Positions 16,241 to 27,368 of a stretch of DNA of 64,000 bases are shown here, one piece after another (position 1 is the stretch's first letter; each line of letters begins with the position of its first letter). The translations under genes were made by a program, and so were the position numbers. This DNA comes from Caballeronia temeraria (GTDB taxonomy: Bacteria > Pseudomonadota > Gammaproteobacteria > Burkholderiales > Burkholderiaceae), in contig NZ_FCOI02000004.1 in assembly GCF_001544795.2 (NCBI RefSeq), positions 310,001-374,000 of the forward strand, given 5' to 3'. The notes under the pieces are model-generated. The model searched no databases and had not been told where the DNA came from. It saw only the letters and a list, made by a program, of their open reading frames with translations.

Positions 16241-16996
16241 ATGGAGCACGCAAAAAACGCGCTCGCCAAGGTTCCCGAACTGACCCTGGCGTTCTGGATC
16301 ATCAAGATCGCGGCGACGACGCTCGGCGAAACCGGCGGCGACGCGCTCTCGATGTCGATGAATCTCGGCTATTTGATGAGCACGTTCATCTTCGCGGCGG
16401 TGTTCGCCGTCGCGGTGATCGCGCAAGTCAAGGCCGACCGCTTCCAGCCCGCGCTCTACTGGATCACGATCATCGCGACGACGACCGTCGGCACCACGCT
16501 CGCCGACTTCGCGGACCGCTCGCTCGGCATCGGCTACGCGGGCGGCAGCGCGATCCTGCTTGCGTTGCTGATCGCATCGCTCGCGGTGTGGTACCGCGTG
16601 ATGGGATCGGTGTCGGTATCGACGATCGCATCGCCGAAAGCCGAAGCCTTCTACTGGGTGACGATCATGTTCTCGCAGACGCTCGGCACCGCGCTCGGCG
16701 ACTGGACCGCCGACAGCGCGGGCTTCGGCTACATCGGCGCCGCGATGATCTTCGGCGGCTTGCTGTTGCTGATCGTGCTCGCGTATTACTTCACGAACGT
16801 GTCGCGCACCGCGCTGTTCTGGGGCGCGTTCATCCTGACGCGGCCGCTCGGCGCCGTGGTCGGCGATTTTCTCGACAAACCCATCGCGAACGGCGGACTC
16901 GCGATGAGCCGCTACGGCGCATCGATCGCGCTCGTGATGTTCATCGTCGTGTGCGGCTTCATCTTCAGGCAGCGGCCCGCGCGCGTCGCCCATTGA
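16241..16996 (+). CDS. DUF347-repeat membrane protein (COG4705 type)
   Basis: 251 residues, about eight membrane helices arranged as four repeats, each with a short motif such as TTLGETGGDALS, TTVGTTLADFADRS, TLGTALGDWTADS and RPLGAVVGDFLDKP. These repeating [ST]-x-G-x3-[GA]-D elements are the hallmark of DUF347 proteins. Conserved acidic residues inside helices suggest transport, possibly of a metal, but no function is established here. Confidence 0.72.
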   Translation: MEHAKNALAKVPELTLAFWIIKIAATTLGETGGDALSMSMNLGYLMSTFIFAAVFAVAVIAQVKADRFQPALYWITIIATTTVGTTLADFADRSLGIGYAGGSAILLALLIASLAVWYRVMGSVSVSTIASPKAEAFYWVTIMFSQTLGTALGDWTADSAGFGYIGAAMIFGGLLLLIVLAYYFTNVSRTALFWGAFILTRPLGAVVGDFLDKPIANGGLAMSRYGASIALVMFIVVCGFIFRQRPARVAH

Positions 16997-17025
16997 CGCA
17001 CATTGACGCGCTTTGCAAAAAAGAA

Positions 17026-17049
17026 GCGGCGGTCCCGAAGGACCGCCGC
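17026..17049 (-). terminator. rho-independent terminator of katG
   Basis: Stem GCGGCGGTCC / GGACCGCCGC with loop CGAA; on the minus strand it is followed by a T-rich run (complement of AAAAAAGAA). It lies 30 bp beyond the katG stop codon. Confidence 0.85.
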
Positions 17050-17079
17050 GTGGCGTGCTGCTTCAACCGGCGCTGTTGC

Positions 17080-19743
<2,664 letters not shown>

Positions 19744-19769
19744 TTGACAACACATCAGGGTGTTGTCAA
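19744..19769. promoter_or_regulatory. inverted repeat operator of the TA operon
   Basis: Perfect arms TTGACAACA and TGTTGTCAA with an 8-base centre, ending one base before the proposed toxin ATG. The left arm contains a consensus -35 hexamer (TTGACA). Position and symmetry fit autorepression by the antitoxin. Confidence 0.6.
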
Positions 19770-19770
19770 A

Positions 19771-20073
19771 ATGTACAACAGAAAAGCGAGGCTCATCTTG
19801 GGTGAGCGTGAAGAACTGTCGCCCGGTTCACTAGTGGAACTGAATATATGGGAGCTTCCAATACCGGTGCCGGGAAGCAGGCATTTATACAAGTACAGAC
19901 TTGCCTACGTCGTTTCCAGCGAATGCGTGCTGCGATACGACAACGAGCGCGGAAAAGGCGATCATCGGCACTTTGCCGGCCGCGAGACGCCGTACGAATT
20001 CACGTCGCTAAAACAGTTGCTTGCCGACTTCAGGTCGGACCTGGAAATTTGGAAGAAATGGAGGTCGATATGA
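19771..20073 (+). CDS. TumE-like toxin (DUF6516 family)
   Basis: 100 residues. The core ELNIWELPIPVPGSRHLYKYRLAYV then LRYDNERGKGDHRHF and PYEFTSLKQLLADF matches the DUF6516/TumE family of toxin-antitoxin toxins as I remember it; the conserved YDNERGKGDHRH block is characteristic. The ATG at 19771 gives the family's usual length; a longer frame from 19714 would run through the operator palindrome. It overlaps the helix-turn-helix gene by 4 bases. The biochemical target is not known to me. Confidence 0.7.
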   Translation: MYNRKARLILGEREELSPGSLVELNIWELPIPVPGSRHLYKYRLAYVVSSECVLRYDNERGKGDHRHFAGRETPYEFTSLKQLLADFRSDLEIWKKWRSI

Positions 20074-20552
20074 TCAGGACCGTTACGATAGGCGTGTCGT
20101 CGTTGGACGAGGTCATGAATCGCGCGCTCAAGGCGGTCGACAGCGGCAAATTCCCGGGCCATTTCTTCTCCTACGCCACGCCCGAGCTTCTCTTCCGCAC
20201 CTTCACGACGCCACGCTGGCAGATCATCCGCGCAATGACCGGCGCCGGTCCCATGTCGATCCGCGAGCTGTCACGGCGGCTCGAACGCGACGTGAAGGGC
20301 GTGCACCGCGATGTGAAAGCGCTCCTCGAAGCCGGCCTGCTGGAGCACGACGAGCACGGCGCCATCGTCTTTCCTTTCCACACCGTGCACGTCAATTTCA
20401 CGTTGAAAGCGGCGGATCTCGCCCCGCCCGCCGTCGCGCAACGCAAATCCGCCGATACCGCCATCGATGAAGATTGCGCGCAATCGCCGCGCAGCCCGCG
20501 CCGACGAGCGGCTCCACGAAAGCGCGAGCCTCGTCCGGCAGGAAATCGCTGA
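20070..20552 (+). CDS. helix-turn-helix antitoxin with altered C-terminus (TumA-like)
   Basis: 160 residues. Residues ~40-115 carry a winged helix with PRWQIIRAMTGAGPMSIRELSRRL and DVKGVHRDVKALLEAGLLE, typical of the antitoxins paired with DUF6516 toxins. GAGGT 4-8 bases upstream and an ATGA overlap with the toxin set the start. The conserved part ends near residue 120 (VHVNFTLKAADL). The last ~25 residues (from CAQSPRSPRR) are Arg/Pro-rich and are antisense to a SRPBCC gene remnant, so the tail looks acquired by insertion. Confidence 0.72.
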   Translation: MIRTVTIGVSSLDEVMNRALKAVDSGKFPGHFFSYATPELLFRTFTTPRWQIIRAMTGAGPMSIRELSRRLERDVKGVHRDVKALLEAGLLEHDEHGAIVFPFHTVHVNFTLKAADLAPPAVAQRKSADTAIDEDCAQSPRSPRRRAAPRKREPRPAGNR

Positions 20553-20643
20553 TCCACAGGAGGCGGCATCGGTCGCCGGAATCCCGCGCGATCTGCATCG
20601 ACACCTCCACCAGGTTCCCGTTCGCGAACGTGACACGGCGTCG
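20398..20643 (-). pseudogene. C-terminal remnant of a SRPBCC-family protein
   Basis: The minus-strand frame reads VTFANGNLVEVSM, then RCRLLWISDFLPDEARAFVEPLVGAGCAAIARNL, a good match to the end of SRPBCC (START-like) proteins in which a W-x-SDF strand precedes the long C-terminal helix. The frame is closed upstream by a TGA (20644-20646) 8 bases after the Fae-homologue stop, and no N-terminal part exists. Its 3' end is overlapped by the antitoxin tail on the other strand. Probably the left-over of a gene disrupted by arrival of the TA pair. Confidence 0.6.
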
Positions 20644-20653
20644 TCATGGCGGA

Positions 20654-21187
20654 TCAGCTCCAGTCGTCCATATCGTGCTTGATCTTGTGGCGATTCGCGA
20701 TGAGCTCTTCGACGCTCGGCTCGTTGCTCATCGCACGCTGAATGGCGAGCTTCGTCGCCTCGTAGTTCGTGCGGTACATGTCCTTTTTGTCGAGGTTCGC
20801 GTCCGTCGCGCAGCGCGGATCGATCCACACGAGGCTGATGATGCACAGGTCGTTGGCCTGGTCCCTCGGCAGAATGCCTTCGATCAGGCAATCGACTACA
20901 GCGTCGGCGGTCGCGGACTGCACCACGCCGCCGAACAGGTCGATGTTCGCCATGTCCTTGAGCGTCACCTTCGGCACGATCATCGTCGCGGGGCGCACCA
21001 TCTGGTTGCAAGCGCGAATCGCGAACATGGCGGTGTGTCCTTTCGACTGCGCCATCATGTTGGCGAACGCGTGACCGACCGGCCCGTCGGCGCGGCCGAT
21101 GAGAATTTCGGGCATTGCATCGGTGGTTTGTCCCGGCGCAGCGAACACGGTTGCTTCGCCTGCGCGAAACGTCAGATCCAGACTCAT
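20654..21187 (-). CDS. formaldehyde-activating-enzyme homologue, catalytic His absent
   Basis: 177 residues aligning over full length with Fae: ILIGRADGPVGHAFANMM, GHTAMFAIRACNQMVRPATMIVPKVTLKD, IDLFGGVVQSATADAVVDCLIEGILP and RTNYEATKLAIQRAMSNEPS. In true Fae a histidine (His22 in Methylobacterium) lies in AHIDLxIG; here the aligned residue is Met25 (AMPEILIG). Condensation of formaldehyde with tetrahydromethanopterin is therefore doubtful. ATG 21187 has GGAGAG 5 bases upstream. It stands alone, without methanopterin genes. Confidence 0.75.
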   Translation of the reverse strand: MSLDLTFRAGEATVFAAPGQTTDAMPEILIGRADGPVGHAFANMMAQSKGHTAMFAIRACNQMVRPATMIVPKVTLKDMANIDLFGGVVQSATADAVVDCLIEGILPRDQANDLCIISLVWIDPRCATDANLDKKDMYRTNYEATKLAIQRAMSNEPSVEELIANRHKIKHDMDDWS

Positions 21188-21647
21188 GGGCACTCTCCTT
21201 TTCGTGTTGAACGATGGTTCGAAAGACCGAAGGAAAATGCGTCTGCAAGGACGATGCCATGCCTGTCTAATGCCGGTCTCATTGCGCTACGTCAATCTCG
21301 CGGCGACAGTCTGCTCTCGTCGCGTGACACACTCTGCGCCGCCGGAAGGCTGGTCCGAACTCGCCATTTCGATTTTTATTGCCGTTCGTTCGAAAAAAAT
21401 TTATCCGGTGTCGGCATGACATTTACTAACATGCAGGCGGTCGATGTTTCAAAAGCTCACAATTGGAGGAGAACTCAAGTATTAACTTCGTGTGCGGTCG
21501 CTTATCTACAAGCAAAATGTGCTGAATAACACTCAAAGAGTGCAGGCAATAGCCAATGACCCTGATGCGTGCATGCGATGCACCAAGTAGAATCACAAGG
21601 CCACCCATCGTTCTACTTAAAAATCCCGAAGCTTGGGGTTCACATAC
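21188..21647. other. AT-richer intergenic region, 460 bp
   Basis: No gene supported. GC drops noticeably from about 21360 to 21640 compared with the flanks, which fits the foreign character of the neighbouring glycosyltransferase. It must contain the promoters for the divergent Fae homologue and glycosyltransferase. Confidence 0.5.
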
Positions 21648-22631
21648 ATGCAAGCACCGCCAAAAATCAGCGTCCTGCTGCCTGTGTACAAAGTTGAGCC
21701 GTACATCGAAGAATGCCTCGACTCGCTATTGTCACAAACCTCCACCGACTTCGAAATCATTGCCGTTGACGACAGCAGTCCTGACCGATCTGGTGAAATG
21801 ACTTCCCGCATTCTGGAACAGCAAGACAGAATTCCGTGGAAGCTTATTAAAAATCTTGAGAATAAAGGGCTCGCCGAAACCCGCAAAATCGCCGCAATGG
21901 CGGCGCGCGGCGAATACGTTTTATGCGTCGACAGCGACGATCACATTCATCACGACACCATTCGGCGGGTGATCAAGGAAGCCGAAACGCACAATGCGGA
22001 TGTCGTGGTCTTCGCGGCCGAGAACATCACGTCCGACGGCAAGGTCAATTACCGCGTCGAAACCGGCGACGCCGTGATCAGCGGCGTGCAGGCTGTCGAG
22101 AAGATCCTCGATCTGTCGTTGCAGGCCTATTGCTGTAACAAACTCGTGCGCCGTTCGATATTCCTCGGCGTCGAACATCCAACCGGGCTGATCTACGAAG
22201 ATATCTGCGTATCGGTCCAGACGCTCGGCAAGTCGAAGATCGTGCGGCTCATGCCCGATACCCTGTATTCGTACATGTATCGCGAAACGGGCATTTCCAC
22301 GCGCTTCAATCCGAATATCGTGGACCTTTTCGCCATCATCGATCGCGTGGAGAAAATCACCGCGCCGATGCCGATTCCGAATTATCGGCGGCTGCTGTTC
22401 AGGTTGAAGTACATCTACGCTTACCGCACGATCGCCTTTCAGGCGGCAATGAAGGCGCCCACCTACGGACTTGCGAAGCCGATTTTGCTCAGTGTGTCGG
22501 AGAAGCTTCGCATCGCGCATTTGCTCGGCATGTATTCGGATCATCGGCCGAAACTTTCTATCGTGATGGCCATGTTGAAGATCCATCCGTGGCTCTTCTA
22601 TTGTTTCATCCGGCGCTTCGGGAATAGGTAG
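21648..22631 (+). CDS. family 2 glycosyltransferase
   Basis: 327 residues. An N-terminal GT-A domain: KISVLLPVYKVEPYIEECLDSLLSQT, DFEIIAVDDSSPDRS and the metal/nucleotide-binding DxD in CVDSDDH near residue 95. The C-terminal half resembles polysaccharide-biosynthesis GT2 enzymes (ICNKL-like YCCNKLVRRSIF, YEDICVSV). No membrane helices are evident. It is isolated from any capsule, LPS or exopolysaccharide genes, and the 5' half is lower in GC than its surroundings, so lateral transfer is likely. A TTG at 21633 is an alternative start. Confidence 0.82.
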   Translation: MQAPPKISVLLPVYKVEPYIEECLDSLLSQTSTDFEIIAVDDSSPDRSGEMTSRILEQQDRIPWKLIKNLENKGLAETRKIAAMAARGEYVLCVDSDDHIHHDTIRRVIKEAETHNADVVVFAAENITSDGKVNYRVETGDAVISGVQAVEKILDLSLQAYCCNKLVRRSIFLGVEHPTGLIYEDICVSVQTLGKSKIVRLMPDTLYSYMYRETGISTRFNPNIVDLFAIIDRVEKITAPMPIPNYRRLLFRLKYIYAYRTIAFQAAMKAPTYGLAKPILLSVSEKLRIAHLLGMYSDHRPKLSIVMAMLKIHPWLFYCFIRRFGNR

Positions 22632-22723
22632 TCCGCGTCCCGCCGCCATCGCATCGGGTAGATCGAATCAGGCCGATCCGCTATCCTGCGCTGTCATCCA
22701 TCAGCGCTGTGGCAGCGAACCCG

Positions 22724-23977
22724 ATGCTCACTCTTTCTCCACGCGACACCGCGATGCTCGACGGCGATCTCGGCGATGGCCTCGCGCTCGCGATGCGCAT
22801 CGTCGCGGCGACGGCCCGCGTCATGGACGCCGAATCGCTCATCGACATTTCGTGCGCGCATATCGACGGCTGTCTCTATCACGGCGCGGCGAGCCTCGAT
22901 TTCGTCGAGCGCTTCGTCGCGAGCGGCGCGAAGGTCGCCGTGCCGACCACGCTCAACGTCGGCTCGCTCGATCTCATCCATCCCGAGCTGTTTCGCGGCG
23001 ATGCCCATGTCGCGAGCGCCGGCAAGCGGCTCATGCAGGCGCATGTCGAACTCGGCTGCGAAGCGAGCTTCACGTGCGCGCCATATCAGCTGAAACATCG
23101 GCCGACGCTCGGCGATCAGATCGCGTGGGCCGAATCGAACGCGATCGTCTTCGCGAACTCCGTGCTCGGCGCGCGCACGAGCCGCTACGGCGATTTCCTC
23201 GATCTCGCCGCCGCGATCACCGGCCGCGTACCGAACGCCGGCCTGCACGTCACGGCGAATCGCGCGGCGCGCATCGTGATCAACGCGCCTGATCTGCGTG
23301 CATCGCCGCATCGCGATGCCGCTTTCGCCGCGCTCGGCTTTCTGCTGGGAAGCGTGGCCGGCGCGACGGTCGCCGCCATCACCGGCCTGCCCGGCGACAC
23401 CACCGAGGACGAGCTGAAGGCGCTCGGCGCGGCGGCGGCATCGAGCGGATCGGTGGCGCTGTTTCATGCGGTCGGCATCACGCCGGAAGCCGCGACGCTC
23501 GACGCCGCGCTTCAGGGTCGCGCGCCCGAACGCACGATCGATGTCGGCGCTTCGGACCTCCACGCGGTGCGCCAACGCTGGTCGCAAGCAAAGCCCGGCG
23601 ACGCGCTCGCCGCCGTGAGCCTCGGCACGCCGCATTTTTCCGTCGACGAATTTCGCACGCTGGCATCGCTCTTTGATCGATACGAAGGCGCGCCGCGCTG
23701 CGATCTCTATGTGAACACGAGCCGCTTCGTGCTCTGGCAACTGGAAGAAGAAGGCCTCGCGCAGAAGCTCGCGGAACGCGGCGTGCAGATCGTCGTCGAC
23801 ACGTGCACATACATCACGCCGGTGATGAAGCAGATCAGCGGCCTCGTGATGACCAACTCGGGCAAATGGGCGCACTACGCGCCGGCGAATATCGGCGTGA
23901 CGGTGGCGTTCGGCAGCATGAGCGAATGCGTGCGATCGGCGTTCGAAGGAAAGGTGTGCATCGATGAACACGTTTGA
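22724..23977 (+). CDS. AcnX large (catalytic) subunit, probable cis-3-hydroxy-L-proline dehydratase
   Basis: About 417 residues of the aconitase X / DUF521 family: DISCAHIDGCLYHG, TCAPYQLKHRP, AWAESNAIVFANSVLGARTSRYGDFLDLAAAITGRVP and CTYITPVM near the end. Conserved cysteines would bind the iron-sulfur cluster. In bacteria this two-gene form is known to dehydrate cis-3-hydroxy-L-proline to pyrroline-2-carboxylate. It overlaps the small subunit by 14 bases. ATG 22724 (MLTLSPRD) is preferred over an in-frame GTG at 22709. The neighbouring hydroxyproline genes support the substrate. Confidence 0.83.
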   Translation: MLTLSPRDTAMLDGDLGDGLALAMRIVAATARVMDAESLIDISCAHIDGCLYHGAASLDFVERFVASGAKVAVPTTLNVGSLDLIHPELFRGDAHVASAGKRLMQAHVELGCEASFTCAPYQLKHRPTLGDQIAWAESNAIVFANSVLGARTSRYGDFLDLAAAITGRVPNAGLHVTANRAARIVINAPDLRASPHRDAAFAALGFLLGSVAGATVAAITGLPGDTTEDELKALGAAAASSGSVALFHAVGITPEAATLDAALQGRAPERTIDVGASDLHAVRQRWSQAKPGDALAAVSLGTPHFSVDEFRTLASLFDRYEGAPRCDLYVNTSRFVLWQLEEEGLAQKLAERGVQIVVDTCTYITPVMKQISGLVMTNSGKWAHYAPANIGVTVAFGSMSECVRSAFEGKVCIDEHV

Positions 23978-24392
23978 AGCCATCACGCTCGTTCCGGGCC
24001 GCGCGCGGGCGCCGGGTATCGCGTTGCCGCCGTTGAGTTTCTGGGGCGGCTACGATGCCGAAAGCGGCGTGATCGTCGATGCCACGCATGCGGGCAACGG
24101 CCGAAGCCTCGCGTCGCGCATTCTCGTGATGCCGCGTGCGCGCGGATCGAGTTCGAGCAGCAGCGTGCTCGCCGAAGCGTTGCGCAACGGCACCGGACCC
24201 GCGGGCATCGTGCTGACGGAGCGCGATCTGATTCTGTCGATAGGCGCGATCGTCGCGAACGAACTGTATGCGACGAACGTGCCCGTTGTGATGGTCGATG
24301 AAGCCGCGTTCGCTCACATCGCCGCCGCCGTCGATGCTCACATCGCAATCGATGCGGCACAGGCGGCCAGCGTGCGAATCATCGCGCCATGA
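23964..24392 (+). CDS. AcnX small (swivel) subunit
   Basis: 142 residues of the DUF126 swivelling domain of aconitase X. The central RARGSSSSSSVLAEAL contains the serine-rich active-site loop, and LSFWGGYDAESGVIVDATH is the usual N-terminal block. It completes the dehydratase with the large subunit, which it overlaps. Its 3' end overlaps the convergent GntR gene by 14 bases. Confidence 0.85.
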   Translation: MNTFEAITLVPGRARAPGIALPPLSFWGGYDAESGVIVDATHAGNGRSLASRILVMPRARGSSSSSSVLAEALRNGTGPAGIVLTERDLILSIGAIVANELYATNVPVVMVDEAAFAHIAAAVDAHIAIDAAQAASVRIIAP

Positions 24393-25074
24393 TCGCCTCG
24401 ACAACCGACATGATCTGCTCCCCGGCCGTCTTCACGTGCTGTTCGAGCAGCCTCGCGCCGAGCTTCGCGTCGCGCTTTTTGCATGCACCGATCAGGTTCA
24501 TGTGCTCTTCGTGCGACTGCTCGCGGATCGGCACCTGCACGACCTGAAAGCGGAAATAGCGGTCGCTGCGATCGTGCAGCACGCGCAGCATTTGCAGCGT
24601 GATATCGCGCCGCGCGGGCAGATAGAGCGTTTCGTGCAGACGCCAGTTCAGTTGGCCCCAGACGCCGGAATCCGCGTGATCCATTTCATTGACCAGCCGC
24701 TCGGCTTTCGCGATTTCGGCATCGGTGATATGCGGAATCGCCTGCGAAAAAAGCCACGGTTCCAGCCGTATGCGAATCTCGAATGTTTCGCGCACTTCTT
24801 CTATCGACAGCTCCGCGACATACGCACCTTTATGCGGCACTTTTGTCAGCAAGCCTTCGCCTGTGAGTCGCGTGATCGCCTCGCGGATCGGCACGCGGCT
24901 CACGCCGAGTTCGTCGGCGAGCGCCTCCTGTCGCAGCACCTCGCCGGGCGCGAGATCGCCGGAAAGAATGCGTTGCCGGATCGCGGTGGTGACGAGTTCG
25001 ACCGTCGTCGTGCGCACGATCCTGTGCGAAGCGTCGCTCTCTGTTCGAAGAGGCTTGTTGGCGACCGGAGGCAT
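24379..25074 (-). CDS. GntR-family (FCD type) regulator of hydroxyproline genes
   Basis: 231 residues. A GntR winged helix at about 24-90 (AIRQRILSGDLAPGEVLRQEALADELGVSRVPIREAITRL) and an FCD ligand-binding domain thereafter, with the metal-ligand-type histidines in LHETLY and in HEEHM. It follows the amidohydrolase gene by 47 bp on the same strand, so it may be the last gene of the catabolic operon or separately transcribed. A TTGGATCCAA-containing palindrome upstream of the transporter at 31978-31993 is a candidate binding site. Confidence 0.87.
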   Translation of the reverse strand: MPPVANKPLRTESDASHRIVRTTTVELVTTAIRQRILSGDLAPGEVLRQEALADELGVSRVPIREAITRLTGEGLLTKVPHKGAYVAELSIEEVRETFEIRIRLEPWLFSQAIPHITDAEIAKAERLVNEMDHADSGVWGQLNWRLHETLYLPARRDITLQMLRVLHDRSDRYFRFQVVQVPIREQSHEEHMNLIGACKKRDAKLGARLLEQHVKTAGEQIMSVVEAIMAR

Positions 25075-25121
25075 GTTCTTTTTGGCTTATGCGTGAAGTT
25101 GCGGCATCGTAGCATGCAGGC

Positions 25122-26357
25122 TCACAGCAACTTCTCACGCACCCACGCGCCGTTCTTCATCACGCCCGCGATGCGCCCGCCCTGCCCCGTGAGCACGCGA
25201 ATATCCTTCAGCGGATCGCCATCAACGACGAGCAGATCCGCATACGCGCCCGCCGCGATAACGCCCAGCTTGCCCTTCATGTTGACGATCTCCGCGCCGA
25301 TGGCCGTCGCCTGACGAATCGCCTCGAATGCGCCGACGATCTCCGCGCGGATCGACAGTTCATCGCTCTGATACTGATGCATGTCGCCGAGCAGATCGCT
25401 GCCGAGCCCGATCTTCACGCCGCGCTGGTGCAACATAGCTAGTGCTTCGAGGCCGCGCTTGCGCACCGATTCGTTCTTGTCGAGCGTGTCTTTCGCGAGG
25501 CCCATCTGCGCGCCGACTTTCGACATTGCGTCATAGGTGACGAGCGTCGGCACCGCGTATGCGCCGTGCTCGGCCATCACGCCTGCGGTTTCCTCGTCGA
25601 TCAGATTGCCGTGCTCGATGGTGCGCACGCCGAGCTTCACCACGCGCGCAATCGCCTTCGACGTGTATGCATGCGCCATCACATACGTCTGATGCGATTC
25701 TGCTTCTTCGACGGCGGCCTTCACTTCATCGACGGAAAACTGCAGGTTGCCGATAGGATCGGTCGGCGAGGCCACGCCGCCCGACGCCATGATCTTGATG
25801 TGATGCGCACCCGCGCGCATTTCCTCGCGCACGGCACGGCGCATTTCATCGACGCCATCGACCACGCGCCCGATCGCGCCCATGTTGCGATTGCAGCCGC
25901 ACGGGTCCGGATCGGAGTTGTCGAAACGCTCGCGAAAATCGCCGTGGCCGCCGGTCTGCGAAAGCGCTTTGCCCGCGACGAACAAACGCGGTCCCGCGAT
26001 CACGCCGTCTTCGATCGCGCGCGAAAGCGCATAGTCCGCGCCGCCCGCATCGCGCACGCTCGTGAAGCCGCGATCGAGCATGCCCGCGAGAATCGGCACG
26101 GCGCGCAGCACGGCGAACGTGTTCGGCAGACGGCTGTTGTTGCCGAGATGCGCGACCGATGCGATCACATGCACGTGGCAGTCGATCATGCCGGGCATCA
26201 CCGTCTTGCCGCCGACATCGATCACCTGCGCGCCGCTCGCCTGCACCGGCTCGCGCGTGACTTCGCGGATCGTGTCGCCGTCGATGACGATCGTATAGCG
26301 GCCGTCGTCGCGTTCGTGATCGGCATCGAGCACGCGGGCGTTCTTCAGAATCAACAT
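25122..26357 (-). CDS. amidohydrolase-superfamily Xaa-Pro-type dipeptidase
   Basis: 411 residues. The metal-binding DCHVHV near residue 60, a likely carboxylated lysine in HHIKIMASGG, histidines in MAHAY and TIEHGN, and the final Asp in GLGSDLLG form a binuclear centre. The sequence resembles amidohydrolase prolidases that cleave X-Pro peptides and imidazolone-propionase-like enzymes. Within this cluster, release of hydroxyproline from collagen-type dipeptides is an attractive role, but it is inferred from context. Confidence 0.75.
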   Translation of the reverse strand: MLILKNARVLDADHERDDGRYTIVIDGDTIREVTREPVQASGAQVIDVGGKTVMPGMIDCHVHVIASVAHLGNNSRLPNTFAVLRAVPILAGMLDRGFTSVRDAGGADYALSRAIEDGVIAGPRLFVAGKALSQTGGHGDFRERFDNSDPDPCGCNRNMGAIGRVVDGVDEMRRAVREEMRAGAHHIKIMASGGVASPTDPIGNLQFSVDEVKAAVEEAESHQTYVMAHAYTSKAIARVVKLGVRTIEHGNLIDEETAGVMAEHGAYAVPTLVTYDAMSKVGAQMGLAKDTLDKNESVRKRGLEALAMLHQRGVKIGLGSDLLGDMHQYQSDELSIRAEIVGAFEAIRQATAIGAEIVNMKGKLGVIAAGAYADLLVVDGDPLKDIRVLTGQGGRIAGVMKNGAWVREKLL

Positions 26358-26370
26358 GGCGTTTCTCCCG

Positions 26371-27368
26371 TTATTTCAGCAGGAATCCGTGCGCGAGCGG
26401 ATCGCGGTCATCGACGAAAATCGTGTTGTGACCCGTCACGCGCGCCCATCCTTCGATAGCCGGCACGATTGCATCGTATTCGCCGACGCGCGCCGCTTCC
26501 ATCGGCACGCCTTCGAACAACGTGCCGATGATGCTTTCATGCACGAAGCGCTCGCCGATTTTCAACTGTCCCTTCGCGACGCGCTGCGCCATGCGCGCCG
26601 ACGTGCCCGTGCCGCACGGCGAGCGGTCGATGGCTTTGTCGCCGTAGAACACCGCATTGCGCGCGCTCGCGCCGTCGACGGTCGGCTCGCCCGTCCACAT
26701 CACATGAGAGAGGCCGCGTATCGCGTCGCTCTCCGGATGCACGAACGTGTACTTCTCGTTGGCCTTCTGCCGCAGCAGCGGGCTCAGACGTTGAATGTCG
26801 GAAGGCTTCAGCGCGTGCATTCCTTCGTAGTTGCGTTGCGCTCGACGATCGCATAGAAGTTGCCGCCATACGCGACATCGAAACGGATCTCGCCCATGCC
26901 TTCCACTTCGACGGACAAATCCTGCGAATGCAGAAACGACGGCACGTTGACGAGCTGCACTGAATCGACATGCTCGCCGTTCATGCGATAACGCGCGATC
27001 ACGAGACCGGCGGGCGTATCGAGCCGAAGCACGCCTGGCTCGCGCGGCCGCACGAGTCCGTTTTCGATGGCCGTCGTCACCGTGCCGATGGTGCCGTGCC
27101 CGCACATCGGCAGGGATCCGCTCACTTCGATGAAGAGAATCGCGAGATCGCAGTCGGGACGTGTCGGCGGATAGAGGATGCTGCCGGACATCACTTCGTG
27201 GCCGCGCGGCTCGAACATGAGCGCGGTGCGTATCCAGTCGAACTCGCGCAGGAAATGCGCGCGGCGTTCGATCATGTTCGCTCCTTCGAGCGGCGGCGCG
27301 CCGCCCGCGACGACGCGCACCGGATTGCCGCACGTATGCCCGTCGATGCAGAAGAACGTGGATTTCAT
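26371..27368 (-). pseudogene. frameshifted 4-hydroxyproline 2-epimerase (proline racemase family)
   Basis: The 5' frame (from 27368) carries MKSTFFCIDGHTCGNPVRVV and the first catalytic cysteine Cys89 in MCGHGTIG, and breaks after YAIVERNATT. The sequence continues in another frame with RNYEGMHALKPSDIQ and the second catalytic cysteine in DRSPCGTGTSA, to the stop at 26371. The total of 998 bases is one short of a 333-codon gene; restoring one C near 26841 (GAGCGCAA to GAGCCGCAA) rejoins the frames. Both cysteines are present, which marks epimerases/racemases rather than dehydratases. Recent decay or a sequencing error; it overlaps the deaminase gene by 4 bases, so operon structure is intact. 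Confidence 0.85.
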
